Below are positions 24,446 to 37,621 of a stretch of 64,000 nt of DNA, piece after piece. Positions within the stretch are counted from its first letter, which is position 1, and the number at the start of each line of letters is the position of its first letter. The notes beneath the pieces are model-generated. The model searched no databases, was not told where the DNA came from, and saw only the letters and a program-made list of their open reading frames with translations. Source of the stretch: Solea solea (taxonomy: Eukaryota; Chordata; Actinopteri; Pleuronectiformes; Soleidae); the NCBI RefSeq assembly GCF_958295425.1, contig NC_081148.1:11317466-11381465 (forward strand). Reading direction: 5' to 3'. The translations under genes and the position numbers were made by a program.

Positions 24446-26514
24446 CCGCGGGAGCAGACACCTACAGGACAGCCCTGCATAAGCTGATATTTCCATGACA
24501 GTGGCTTCCTTGTGCCTCGTCCTCCTCCACAGTTGGAGGAAGACACTTGAGCCCTTTTCCTATAGTGTTTCTTTTCATACAATATTGTTGTAGTGGAGAC
24601 ATAACTTAAGATATGCTGCTAATATTTCTCTCTTAAAATGTGGAAGATTTACAACTTTTGTATTCCATAGATTTTAGGTACTATTTTAATTGTTTACTGA
24701 TTATGACATTAACAGTTTTCATCATTGGTTCTCTTGAATCATGAATCTGACCTGAGCTGACTTCATGTAGTGCTGTACATGATGGGTCTTCCAGCATGCA
24801 CGGTGGCATTAGGGGTATTTTATCCCCTGTAATAATAATGGCAGAGAGGTTGCAGACGGTTCACTGCCACCACCATTCTCCAGGATTAATAACAATGGGA
24901 AGAGAACAGCTGCATACAATTTTCCTTTCATGGTGGTGCCAATGTTTTAACGATAATAGTATTAAAAAGAAAAATCTACTGACTAACTACAGATGAATTC
25001 CTTTGTTTTTATTCCTCTCAAAGTGCTTGGAATAGAGTATTTAAACATAATACTAAGAGTTTACAGTCAGACTTGCAGCAGAGCTCACATGCAATGTGTT
25101 CATAAGGGTACATTGCAACAAATGATTGGCAGATAATCCAAATAATCAAAATGGGAATTAAAATGACATAAAACCAAGGACCCAAGACTAAAAACAGTCT
25201 AAAAGTGGCAGACACACTTTTTTCTTTAGTGCTCCAAAGAAAAAAAGTCAATGGATTGTTAATTTCTGAATCAAATCTGTGGCAATCATACAAAAGCCGC
25301 AAAGACATTTCATCCTGGACAAAAGTGGGGGTTGAGATATTACCTCATAATAGCCACATATACAGTAGATGACAATCTCTAATTAATCACAATAGTAATT
25401 TGATAAAAAAATATTGAAAAATGGAGCCTTAAAGGTGATACATGTATGAAATGTTTGATATTAAGACACTAAATGATCATGCATATTACAACACATAACT
25501 GGTGCAGCCACAAAATATTCTTTCATTTCAGGGCCACAAATTCTAACTCTTAACACAGCTCATAGCACGTCAGTGCTACATGTACTCAATGCTACATACT
25601 ACATGTGGATGCATGAACAGTGTCATGCTGGGTAAAAATGCATCTTCTTACTAATGTTTTTTTTTTTATAGAAAATCTGGCAACCACACCCCTGTAATGT
25701 TTTCAAGTGTTGCAGTAACCATCTTAAACACTGAAGGTCGCTGTTGCACTTCTTTTACATTTATCACCTTTAAGTACTTTCAGAAAACCTATAGGGATTT
25801 GTTTGTTTTTTCTTTTCATATCCACAGTATGAGATGTCGGTTTGGATCAAGCTCTAACAGCAGGAGATGTTTGTTTGTTTGTGTCACATGGGTAAACAGA
25901 CGTAAACGAGGCTGAGTCGGTGTCACAGGGTCACAGTGTCCTCTGCTTATGAACTTAAGAGCATTAGCTCTTCTTAAACAGTCTCCACTGGAGCTCTCTC
26001 CAGCCAATAATCAGGGTCAGATAGTATAGAAACAATGCACTTTCATTCATATCTCGTGTCTCTATCATCCACCTATCACCAACAAATCAAGTCAGGTGCA
26101 GAGTTTGTCTAGTTTTATTCCTTGTTGACACGACAGTATAAATACAGAAATATATACAACTGTTCATAAACAAAATGGATTTGGATGGAAAATAGTATAT
26201 AGTGTGCATTTATGAGACCACCACAGGACCGAGCCTGTCGTCTCAGTGCAGTAATTGATGGTTGAACTATAACAACTATATTCTGAATGCAGTCTAACCA
26301 CTTTATTCTAATCACAGCGTGTCGTGATTAAAGTAAAGCATTAGCAGCATTAATGATCTCCACTTTGTAATAATATATTGGGTTTGCTGAGAGAGCCATT
26401 TTCCTAAGGACTTTCACTTAACATAGTTCATTAATGATAGTGATCGTCTGCAAGTGAGTGTACGCTGTGTCGTCTGATTCTATCATCATCAAATACGGTT
26501 TGTTTTGGTGTCCA
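24446..26514. other. 3' UTR of tmem254 and convergent intergenic DNA
   Basis: Contains the tmem254 3' UTR, with a possible ATTAAA at 24961-24966, then AT-rich DNA with no recognised element, then the 3' UTR of the minus-strand PLP-fold gene. Short open frames here look random. Confidence 0.5.
26302..26307 (-). promoter_or_regulatory. Candidate poly(A) signal of the PLP-fold gene
   Basis: AATAAA on the minus strand 208 bases past the stop codon at 26515. A second hexamer at 26114-26119 is an alternative. Confidence 0.4.
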
Positions 26515-26617
26515 TCACCGGTCCAGCCAGCATAGAGAAGGGTAGCGCTCACTCAGTACCTTGCGCAGTTGAATGCTCTGTGCCTTATCCCTGGTTTCCA
26601 CCACACACTCCACCTGT

Positions 26618-26657
<40 letters not shown>

Positions 26658-29600
26658 TTAGTCCTCTGATGTCACTCACACACACACGAGAATTAGGCCA
26701 GTTAATTATGCAGCACATTTCACCTTTTGACATTGCTGGTAAATAAGTGCTGAGCCAATTTGTCAGTGTGGACTGCAGAGGTAATAATGCAGAGGCAGAA
26801 AGAGACAGTTGTATTTGGTTCAACACAATTTAATGGTTTCACTAAGCTTAAAAAAAAAAAGATAAGAGGAAAGCCATAAAACAACTGGTTCAAGAAGATT
26901 TGTTTCTCTGCACTGGGAATCGTTGGTCTCCATCCAGTGGCGGCTTTGTTTTCGCATAAAGGGAAAACAGACATAACTTAATATAGTCGCTCCAAGTTAT
27001 GACTTTATATGTAACCTAATGGTCGTATCCGACCAGCGCAGTGTCTGAGTGCATAATATTAGGAAATTACCTTTGCAATATTCACAAATGACTTTAAAAC
27101 CTCATATCAGGCTAAATTATTCAAATGTTTTCATACAATGAATATTTGACTATTTGTGTTTGTATGACTCACAGTCTCCCACAGACTCAAAGTGACATAA
27201 AACCCTTTATAAAGGTTGTTTTGAAATAAGTTGTTTTGTTTATATTTTCTTTTTGGCATGTTTGGCAGTTATGAATATCGCCATTCCATTAGAAACACTT
27301 AGCAGTGTATGGTTTTCTAAAAATGTTAATAGGTCAAGAGACGGCATTAAAATGTTTTATATTGTATTTATATCTCACTAAATGAGCCATATTCAAACTT
27401 GAGTTCTGCCAAATTCAAGCCAGAGTTTAAGGGCACTTACGAAAAGGTAGGTGAACAGATTGCGAGTAAAACAAATGAATTTAGAGATTAAAGTCTCCTA
27501 CCTTTGCTTTAAAGAGATCTGACTTATCACTGTGTCTGCGATGGCACACGTCCAGCAACCTAGGAGGGAAATGACAGAAAAAGAGCAAGCAATTAAAAAG
27601 GTGGCATCAGAGGGGGACATTACGTAACACAGCAGCATGATGTGACAGAAATAAAGGCTCTTAGAATGAACAGGCTCTGACTCTACCTGACGTCCTCCCT
27701 GGACAGGACGTCCAGCAGCTTGGCCATGTCTCCTGGCCACTCTCCCAGCTGCACACAGAACTTACTGACCCGGTCATCCAGCACCAGGGCGCGGTCAACA
27801 CACCGCCTCACCATCTCCAGCTCCATGTTGGCGCTGCTCACCACGACAGCGACCCTGAAACGGACGCACGTGATACTGCTTTACTGCCAAAGTGTGAGCT
27901 TTTTAGGCCTCAGCTGTTTCAAAAATGATACACCTGTGTTTTTATTACATTAAATATGCCATAAAAACGTAAACTTTAGAGCATTTCCAATATTTATATC
28001 TGTCCTTCTGTCTTCTTTAAACAGACATGGGTTATTTTCATTTGAGGAGCCCTAATTTTAACAAATCTGACCCACTTTTTTCCTCTCAGCTCTGGCAGTT
28101 GTCCGGCCAAGATGGCAGCCAGCCCCATGGCTCCCTCAGTGTCCACAGTGGAGCGTTCAAACTCCTGAAACCGCAGCATCGCCACCAGTGAGTCCTCCTC
28201 ACTTTGAGGCAATGGGGGGAAAAAAAATCAGAGAAGCTTTGACAATGAAATTTCATTCCTCTTAAATACCATAACTCTATTTCAGTCTAAAGTAAACCAT
28301 CGATCAGTGATGGATTTCTGACATAAAAGTCAAAAAGAAGAATAGAGACAAAATAAAGTGTTACCTGACGGTGATGACTTTATTTACTAGTTTCTTTGCC
28401 AGGTGGAAAGTGTTTACGCCAAGCGAACGCGCCACAAGGTCTGCAAACACACAGAAGATCAACATGTTATTCTGTTATTCTGAGTTACATAAATCCAATG
28501 ATCTATTATTATCATGTTCACCAACTGCAGGAGGAAAATTAAAAGGCTTCCCATGGGGAAAATGTGTGGATAATGACAATGATTTCGCAATCTTACCTCC
28601 GTAGAGCCTCTTATTGGGGTTGCAGTGCATGTCTTTGACTGGACTGTCTGTTTTCAGAGACTTTGACAGCAGAGGGAATCCCTCTGGTTCAATCCCCTGT
28701 TGATGGAACCACGTGTTAGAAACATTTTCCGGTGCGTCTATAAACAACACACAGAGTTATAGACCCACGGCACCAAATGGAATCAGTCACAACGGAGCTT
28801 TGAATGATTGTGCTCACCCTCATTTCACCACACTGGCATGTTAACATTTACCATTTTCTATGTCACGCAATACGCAAGCGAGGCTGATGAAGACGTTGTT
28901 TACAAATGTGCAGCGTCCCCTGATCACATGTCATTATATTATCTTCAGTAGTGATATCAATCAATATAAAACATTTATGATGATTACAGTCATAAATCTG
29001 TGCGCGACGGCTGCCTTAATGAGCCCCAATGTTGCGTTTCATGATGCTCGCCACTGCATCTAACTCCACGGTGAATGTGATTGATAGTCTCACAGCACAC
29101 AATTTTATGATATTTATAATTGAAAATAGAAATAGTGCTTCTCTGTGCTCCCAGTGTAAAATGAGCTGTAGCTGTTTGTGACAGCTGTGGGCAAAGAGTG
29201 GAACATGGGAAAAATTGCAAAAAGAAGTGAGGATGTAGGAGAAATTACCTTATTTTCCTCATCGTTAACAGTACTATAGTCATGGACACCAGTAATCAGA
29301 TTATTGACCTTATAAAAATGCTTTTGGCAGAGTCAGACTACTGTCATAATCTGGTTTAAAACAGAATATTGTTGTCCATGTAAAAAGATCATTGTGTTCC
29401 ACTTCCATGAATTGTCAAAGTCAAAACCTACTATGACAAGAATTTGTGAGTTGATGTGTTTGATGGCAGCAGCAGTGGCAGCCAGTAGACCATACTGTCC
29501 AGCTGCTGGAACAATCACTGCATCCAGTTTGGGCACTTGTTCATAGATTTCCATGCCCACCGTGCCCAGTCCTGCCAGGTACGCTGCACTTTCATCTCTG

Positions 29601-30515
29601 GACAATGGGAGAAAAAAAGGGAAGGAAGAGAGAAAGAGCAGGTGAGGTGAAGAGCTGCAGAGCATCATGATGATCAGCTGACTTGACGTTTCATATATAC
29701 TTTCTTTGTCACCATGAACAGACAGTACGTCAAGTCACGAAAGAAGCTATTAATGCAGTAGATTTTACAAACACATTCTCAGCTTTGCTTCATCTAACTT
29801 CAAAAAGGCCTGTATCAGTGGGACTGACTCTTCCATATAGAGGTATCCATTCTCTTTGGCCAGATGGCGAGCGTGTTTCTGAGAATCTTGGCTGGTGCTG
29901 CCGTAAGAGATGACCATGGCGCCGTAGTCTCTGTAGATCCTGAGGCGGGGCGAGGAGCAGCTCGATGGCATGATGACAAACACGGGGATCTTCATCTCCA
30001 CGGCATGGTGAGCCACGGCCATGGAGAAGTTGCAGTCCGAGGCCACGATCACACCATTCCTCTGCTGCTCCTGCGGGCACGTTAACACAAGCTTAAAATA
30101 CTTAGCAATAAATAACTAAAGAGAGAAAACGATTTTGCAGAGCTTATTGCGTTTTGCAATTGCAGAGTGGATAAATGTTCATGGTACTTTACATATTTAT
30201 TGAGGTGAAAGATGAATCTAGAAAGTTACACAGTACAATACGATGTATTATGGTTTGTTTTTGGCCTTAAATGAACTGAATATGACGTTCCAACATACAG
30301 CATAGTCATTAGGTACTTGTAAATAAGTAACAGATCGATAGATAGATAGAAAGATAGATAGATAGGACACTACATTGATTTCCATTCATTTAGATTCAAA
30401 CAAAGCACCACTATTCACATCTTAGGACCAGGTTTTGGTCTCTATGAGGACTAAACCAGTAGTAAAGAGGTAGAAAAGGTAATAAATACAAGTATACACA
30501 CACACGAGAACTCCA

Positions 30516-30568
<53 letters not shown>

Positions 30569-33500
30569 TTGTTGCCTTAAAATAAGCCTATTACATATAC
30601 AGTATACACTTTAGGCAAGGGACGTGCTTTAACTGAGTTAACTAAGTTCAACCATCTTGCTTCTATAGCAGTCCAAATGGACAAACTTAACTTTCAAGCA
30701 TCTGTTTCGATGGAAACCTCATCAGCTGATGTACAGCTGTACGTGCTTGTTGGTAACAACATTCCTTTCTGGTATTTGAAGGCCGAGTGAGTGGAGGAGT
30801 TCTCTCTATTTGTTGCCATCTGCAGTCTCACCATTAGATATTACTGATTCTTACACAACAGACCTTTAATGCATAACATTAACCTTAACCTTAACCACAA
30901 TTTCACATCCTAATCCTGATCTCAGAAATGAGTTTCTGCCTCATTAGGACTGAGGTTTAGTCTCCATGAGGACTACTAGTCCTGACAAGGTTAGTGTTTA
31001 TACCAGACACGGTTCTAAAGAGGTAACAAAATATGTGCACAGCTCCTGTATTACCTGTGTTAGGGAGGTGAGAAGGTACAGCACTCCTCTCTCCTTCACC
31101 GAGCCTGTGTAGTGCAAATGCTCCTTCTTCAGGTAAATTTCCATCCCGTACTGTTTGGACAGTCTGGAGTACTGCACACAGAGAGAGACTTTGTAATGGG
31201 TGAAGTATTGCCCTGCAATCTACCCTGCTATGCATAACAAAAATAAAAACTGATGTAACTCAAGGAAACTTGGATGATCGCAGCATCAGATTTATAAATC
31301 TGTAACAGACTATATTTTGTGTACATAGTTTGCTGATGTACCGTGCAGGGTGTCTTCTGTATCTCTGACTGGATCCTGAAGGCCGCTGCACTGATGTCCT
31401 CAAAGCGAAGGTACTGGGGCAGAGGTCTGGAGACAATCTGGAACTCACTGACTCTCCTGGTTTTTTGCGGCTCCATGAGCATGACCTCAGGACGTTCCAT
31501 CACTTTGGTTTCATGGACCTTCACATCGCCGTTAAGAAGCTCCTCCTCACCGAAGTCCTTCAGACGTTCTGGTTCAATGAGCGTGGGTCTGCGGCCCCTG
31601 GTGCCATTACTGACGGGGCCACATTTGTGAACGGCACCGCAATGACTGGGGCCCAGATGCAGCTCCTCTCTGGGTAACAAAGTGAAAGCCATATATTACA
31701 TTTATTTTCAACTGACCTCTTGCAAGAATTGTTATATATAAACGGACAGTAGGTAAATCACTCCTCAAGGCTCCTCAAGAGAATTTTACTTGCATTTTAT
31801 GAATCTAGATATTCTTTCTCAAACCCAGGTAAGAAATTAAATGAAATTGACCTCGACCCTCGTGTGAAGGTGCGTAAACGAGCCGACACACAAGCCCAAT
31901 CCTTCAAACAAGATGAATTGGTTCACCTTTCTTGTCAACCCAGCTTCCACTCAATGTGACAGATCACATCTATTAGTCAACTTATGATTCATTGGGTCAT
32001 TCAGCTTCTCTTTTTTTTTTCCTAAATAATCCAGCGTTTAAAGTGGAAATGTTGCCCCAAAGGCAGGACAGGTTGATTTATAGCAGCTCAGTAAATGGAC
32101 ATTGTGTAAAATCAAGCAGAATGAAATCATTGAATTTTGTTTCATTTCTCAAATGACATCGCACAAAACCCAATTAAATACCAGGATCGTTTCTTTTGGG
32201 TGCATCCCATAGCTCACAGTTGAACGGGAACAGCTCTATGCAGTAGAACTATTATAATAGGATTACACTCACTGGAGATTAACCCTGGCACTTAGTCACT
32301 AAAGTGGATCACAAATGGTTAACAAGTAAGTTTGAAACTTTGAATGAGGCTGTGCAGGGGAGACAGATCGTCCATGTTTTTTTGTATTTGTTCTGCAAGC
32401 AAAAAAAAAGTAGCAGCCTAAAGACAGATTGGTTTCGCTGCAGTCCAGATAGAGCTGAGTAAGTTTTTAAGAATAAAAAGACATTAAAAAAAAAGAACCC
32501 TGTGAAGAAAATGCTTGAGTAAGACTGAAGCAGCTTTCACAAGATGCTGCATTTCCCTCCTCAGTGCTGCCAGCACCCAGAGAAAATCCCTGTCTATTTA
32601 TATCACAGTGATCTGCCATAAACACACTCATAACCTTTCACCTCATCCTCTGGATCCATTACTGCCCCGTGGACCACCTATCAACCACTTTCAGCTCCAT
32701 ATTCATCCACAGTTTGCTCCATAAAACACAGCTGTGGACAGAGAAGCCCGAGAAGTCTGCACCTGTGATCATGGTGGGTTTGTTGTTTCAAAACAACATC
32801 AGAGAGTTAAATAAGCAGCAAGGCAGCGGGGAACAAAGCCTCAAAAATGAAGGAAGATGGAATAAAAAGCTGATAGGTGCAAAATTGTGTGCATAACATT
32901 TTAAATGGTGCAAACAAAAAAGAAGGGACAGCATCAAAAAGCAAAGTGTTTCAGTCCATCAGGCTTTCATCTTTCTTCTAGCTGTACTTTTTGATGTGCT
33001 TCCAGCTGGCTGCTGTACCACTTCCTTTTCTGACTGAGGAAAGAAATCATCTTTGTGTTTGATGCAGATTGATTTTTTGCTGCAGTTATTATATTTTTGT
33101 TATTCAGGCCCAGATTGCAAAAACCTTCTTTCATTCTTTATCAGGCTTGTTTCAGCCTTGTTAGATGTAATGAAACGTATATCCCAAATTAGTTTTTTCT
33201 TCTACTGAATCCTGGCAGTAATGGTATTTATTTATTTATAAGACAAACACTGACCCAACATGCAATGTAGTTTCTGTTTTGCACACAGCAGTGGCACAGT
33301 GCTGTACTTTAAGTACTCTTTTTTTTAATCAATCAAACACCTTTAATCTTTTTTTTCCCCAAGTTTTTACGAGCATTTTGCAAAAAAAGTCACAATTACA
33401 TGGGAACAATGAGGAGAAGACCAGGCAAAGGAGTAAGTCTACTAGAATGAGAAAAGGTAAGGAGGGTCTTTCCACTACAAGAATTCTGAGACAAGAAATA

Positions 33501-33978
33501 GGAAGATGAGACCTTTTGTGGTGGACCTGGATGGAGTTTGAGAAGCTTGGGGGAAACGTGAGAGGTAGGTGTTCATAGAATTTAGATTTGAGCACAATAA
33601 CAGCACAATTTGGATTTAAAGAACAAGTTGTTTTTGTTGATTTTCTTTTGTCATAAATGTGTGGTGTAGGTGGCAGAGGAAGAAACAAGAAGACTTGAGG
33701 GATGTGTTTGCTTGGGAAGAATGTGGAGGAGGAATAGAAGCGACAGAAGATAGAAGCTCTGACAGTCTGAAAGTCAAACCCACAATTTGTCACTACAGGG
33801 CGGTTCAGGGCAAGGGAGACATGTTTGGGGGATTCAGGAGCTTACATGTTGTGATTTCCCACCTTTGCCAGAAGGGGTCATTCTCCTCGTTGTCTTTAAT
33901 TGCAGGTCTAGGTGAGTACAAACGCTCAAGTCGCTCACTCAAGTAGCTTGAGTAGAATAATTGTGCAGCAAAGTTCAT
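26515..33978 (-). CDS. Threonine-dehydratase/serine-racemase-like PLP fold-type II protein with degenerate cofactor loops
   Basis: Eleven coding exons (complement): 33863-33978, 31342-31669, 31055-31171, 29829-30070, 29428-29597, 28597-28737, 28365-28440, 28076-28201, 27687-27854, 27502-27559 and 26515-26613. They join in phase to 546 residues. Residues 1-130 are a family-atypical extension. The PLP fold starts near LRFEDISAAAFRIQSEIQKT. Lys174 in YTGSVKERG sits at the Schiff-base lysine position. Asn201 lies in SDCNFS, where active enzymes have SSGNHA or SAGNHA. Residues 299-304 read AAGQYG instead of a GGGG-type phosphate loop, and 445-448 read SSAN instead of SGGN. A carboxyl segment from about residue 470 (FCVQLGEWPGDMAKLLDVLS) resembles an ACT-type regulatory domain. 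Active relatives deaminate Ser/Thr or racemise Ser. Whether this one is active is unclear. I do not recognise a specific gene name. One donor (exon 5, gttttg) is non-consensus but is required by phase. Confidence 0.85.
26620..26655. repeat. (CA)n microsatellite in intron 10 of the PLP-fold gene
   Basis: About 18 CA units, starting a few bases beyond the acceptor of the last coding exon. Confidence 0.97.
30418..30566. repeat. Interspersed repeat fragment plus (AT)n microsatellite
   Basis: The phrase aggaccaggttttggtctct followed by atgaggacta is a partial copy of the repeat at 13025-13225. It leads into a run of about 24 AT units at 30518-30566. Both lie in intron 3 of the PLP-fold gene. Confidence 0.6.
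30606..30690 (+). repeat. Unnamed interspersed repeat (ctatagcag family)
   Basis: Contains ttaggcaagggacgtgcttt and a later gcttctatagcagtcc. The same ordered blocks occur at 48121-48185. It is probably one end of a longer mobile element inside the intron. Confidence 0.45.
30870..30995 (+). repeat. Second copy of the cctcagaaatgag interspersed repeat
   Basis: Starts with a TTAACC-rich stretch, then ctcagaaatgagtttctgcc, tcattaggactgag and tctccatgaggactactagt. It matches 13070-13135 closely and lies just downstream (on the minus-strand gene) of PLP-gene exon 3. Confidence 0.5.
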
Positions 33979-35280
33979 CCTGGTCAAAAACTGTCCGCTG
34001 CAATCCAACAACAATCTGACTCCGAATCCCTCTCTTGTGCCAGCTGGTGTAGGGTGTCCGAGGGATGACAGGACACTGACTGCTCTTTCTCCCACGGTGT
34101 AACACCCCCTGACTTAGCTCCCTCCCTCTTCACCTTCCCATGGGCTTTTTAAGTCAGGATTACCCAGGGAGACATGCACTGGGGCCCAGCAGCATCTCTC
34201 CACTGACCTGGCCACTCCCAGCTCTCTATTCATGGGCCCAGACTGGGATTACTTCCCCTTTCTAAGACTTAGTGCTAATCAGACGGTCTAAGGAGATAGA
34301 TGTAGACTTAGGGTTTATCTAAGGACCAGTGATCTGGTGAGGGTACAGCTATGGGTGGAGGATCAGAGATGAAGGGGTGAGGGGGTAAAATGAGTAGGTT
34401 TATGCAGAGAACATCTCATTTTTGTGTCACCAAAAGCTGTGAAAGAAAAAATATTTTACATCCATATAGAGGGCAGCAGTAGATGACATTTTGCAGTCAT
34501 CAGTCAGTGCCTGAAAAGTGAAGCAGGAAGTCTTCCTAAAATAAATTTAAACACAAACTGTATGTATAATAATAATCACGCTATGGAGAGGGACATGCTG
34601 CCAGACAGTTGACAGATAACAGACTATTCAGGAAAGTGGAGGAGAAGTAAATTGGCTCTTGACTGAACTCGGCAGGAAGTCCAAATGCTATTCAGATGTG
34701 ATAGGATGTCCAACGTGTCGCACAGACCCCAACTGAGGAGCAAAAGAAATGGCACTGGAAATATCATCAGATCACCACAGCAACATGTATAATCACATCT
34801 AATCTCATTAGACAGCATGAATAAGTGTGAGTGTAGTGAAGGGACTGTTATATAAGCAGAGTTCTCTGCCTCAGCAAGTTCCACACCGGCCACAGAGAAC
34901 TGACGATTGTTCAGAGTGTTTTATGTGACTGTCTGAAATCCTTAGTCATGATTGTGTCAAGTCATTAACAGAATCTTCTGGCTTACCTCCACCCAGATGT
35001 GCTGCAGAATATCTCTAAGTAAATTTAAAAATATATCATTTTGACAGTTCCCAGTGCTGCTAAGATAATTTGAATTTGCAGATTCTTTGCATAGTTTTGA
35101 TTATGCCCAGTGTGCACTGACATATAATGATAAGCATAAATTGACTTGGTCAAGGTCCACCCCCCCCCTCCAACACTGTCAACACATTCCCTGATCTCTT
35201 TAAGTTAAGTTAAAAGTAGTAGTAAAACATCCTGAATCCAGATCTGTACCCAGGTATCAGGGAGCAATAAATTCTGTTAC

Positions 35281-35363
35281 ATATATATACACACACACAT
35301 ACTGTATATATACATATATATAAATACATATATACATACATACATACATACATACACACACAC

Positions 35364-35424
<61 letters not shown>

Positions 35425-35492
35425 CATATATATATACACACACACACACACACGTGTATATATAGATATACATATATATATATATATATACA
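35281..35492. repeat. Compound (TA)n/(CATA)n/(CA)n microsatellite
   Basis: Over 200 bases of alternating pyrimidine-purine sequence, with about 30 TA units in the centre flanked by CATA and CA runs. Such tracts can extrude cruciforms or adopt Z-DNA, and are often misassembled. Confidence 0.95.
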
Positions 35493-36516
35493 CAGTATAA
35501 ACCTGGTCTTGAATCAATCTGTGCTTGGTCATGACTTCTACTTAAGAGTCAGAGTTTCAGTTGAGCTGCTGATAGTTTCTGTGAGTACAGCAAATCCACA
35601 ATAGGATTAGAACACAGCACAGATAAAACCTAACGTCAACTAATGCCTTGTCTTAAACGCAGTGGGGGGGGGATTTTGTATCCATTGATGGAGGAACACA
35701 ACTCACTCACACACACGCAAACAAACACATCATCCAAATTAGATTTAGCTCCTTAAGAAATGACAGGAAGCTGCTGTTGGCCAGGGAGCACACGGGTACA
35801 AAGCAGAGTGGACTTCCTGGCATAAACAAGGTGTAGTGAGGCAAATATGAAGGTGATGATGATGGAAGATGAGGCTTCTCCTCCTCCGTCAATGCTTGTG
35901 AGGACACTGGGTTATCATAACTACAGGTGGACAATACACTGAAGCAAACACAGACTGGAGAAAGACAGAATTAGTTGTGAGAAGGTCACACTGCCTCCAG
36001 CGTGACGGCAGATGACCCATGATCCTTTGGCTCTGTGTGCGTGTAGACGCTCTGTGCTTGGCATGGGTCTGCCACTTTAACTAGAACAGCTAATACATTA
36101 ATGAAGAGTCACAGGATGAACTTTATTTCATGATACTTATTAACACCTATTTATATTTGAATGGTACATTTCTTTTGTAATTTCTGGGGGGAAAAGAATG
36201 TTATAAATCATGTAAACATCAATATCCCACTTAATATTAATGTTGCCAGTTGTAATTTGTATGTTTTATTGTAGCTTAATATTGAATATCTTCATTAATA
36301 TTGTATACAGACTAATGAATGATTACAATTGAAAAATAGCAATTCTGTATCAATCTGTACCAATAATAACAAATAAAAGATGTTTTTCTTACTTTTTGAC
36401 TTGATCCACTGAGTTAAAATTAACATAAAATGAAATAATCATGGATGTAGTGAAAGAGGACATGAAGTTAGTTGCTGTGAGAGAGGGGGATACAGAGAAC
36501 AGGGTGAGATGGAGGA

Positions 36517-36572
36517 GGTTGATTCGCTGTGGCGACCCCTGAAGGGAGCAGCCGAAAGGAAAAGAAGAAGAT
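36517..36572 (+). repeat. Fragment of a common fish interspersed repeat
   Basis: Contains gattcgctgtggcgacccct followed by gaagggagcagccgaaagga and an AAGAAG tail. I recognise this phrase as a frequent dispersed repeat end in teleost genomes, but not its family name. Confidence 0.5.
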
Positions 36573-37621
36573 ATTTGGACAAAAACATCTTCAAATTCCT
36601 TATTGTGTGACATTTTTACACATTAAATCCCTCTGGTATTATTAGTTATATTTTATTATGATTAAAAATGTCCTCTTAGACTGTATTTTTTTCTACTTGA
36701 TCCATTCTCTCACTTTTCCTCCGGTTTTGTTTTATGCTGTGTAAGCTGTAGACCTGCTGATGAGACCAGACAAGAGGGAAAACTCGATCACAACACTGAA
36801 GACAAGCTGGAATAATGCAAATGACCACATTTATTTCATTATAGCTTTGATTCTCCGGGTGTGGGAAGTTGTGTGTGAGTCACTCAAACATACAGACGGA
36901 AAGAGAGAGTCAGTGCAGTGGGAATAACAGGAACCAATCAATATGATTTCAAAGGGCATTCTGTGCTGCTGAATTGATTTGTCAGACTTCTTGCCGAACA
37001 GAAAGAGCCTGATTTTCTCAGAGAAACGTTTGACACCCTTTTATTATTCGCCTGATTTTATCAAAAAGTGCAGTTTAAGTCAAACAGAAGCTCGTCTACA
37101 TCAGTCTCAGCATTTGTGTGATACACTGTGAACTGAATATTCAATTATTACGAGTCTCAGTCTTTATTTCATTTTTACAGCATTATACAAAAGACTGCAA
37201 ACACAAGAATAAACTCATAATGATAGATATGTCTTCTACATGCTTAAAGAGATATTTAATTATTCTGGAAAAACAGGATCTACAATCCAACTGCTGCACA
37301 CTGGTTGAAACAAGTATTATTAAGCTTTACATTGGAGAAGGTAAGGTAAGTTAAGGAGATTTGTTGATCAGGTGAGCCGACCACGGATGGAATTTCTGGA
37401 GTTAGTGATGAGTTAAGTTGAAAAGCTTTAATGGAAACAGCTCAGATCTAAGGACTGAGACAATGCCAAACATGAACAAGGAGATGTTGGGGTGTGGTGC
37501 AGGAGCAACAGGCCAAACAGGTTGACAGTTAACAAACAGGATTTATATTTAATAACAATACAACAATTACAATAACTTTTACAATATCTTTATCTTTTGT
37601 ACAAATTGCAGATACAATTAC

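Larger units (their letters stand above)
33979..37621. other. Intergenic DNA upstream of the PLP-fold gene
   Basis: Holds the presumed promoter of the PLP-fold gene near 34000-34150, with no TATA box I would defend. It also holds a compound microsatellite (35281-35492) and a fragment of a widespread fish repeat at 36517-36572. No supported exon elsewhere. Confidence 0.5.

Noticed and set aside
33329..33793. Minus-strand open frame of 154 codons in intron 1 of the PLP-fold gene
   Set aside because: No domain, no splice sites that join it in phase to either neighbouring exon, and a Phe/Ser/Leu-rich composition typical of random AT-rich frames.
35210..35532. Tyr/Ile/Cys/Val-repeat open frames
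   Set aside because: Translations of the TA/CA microsatellite, not protein genes.
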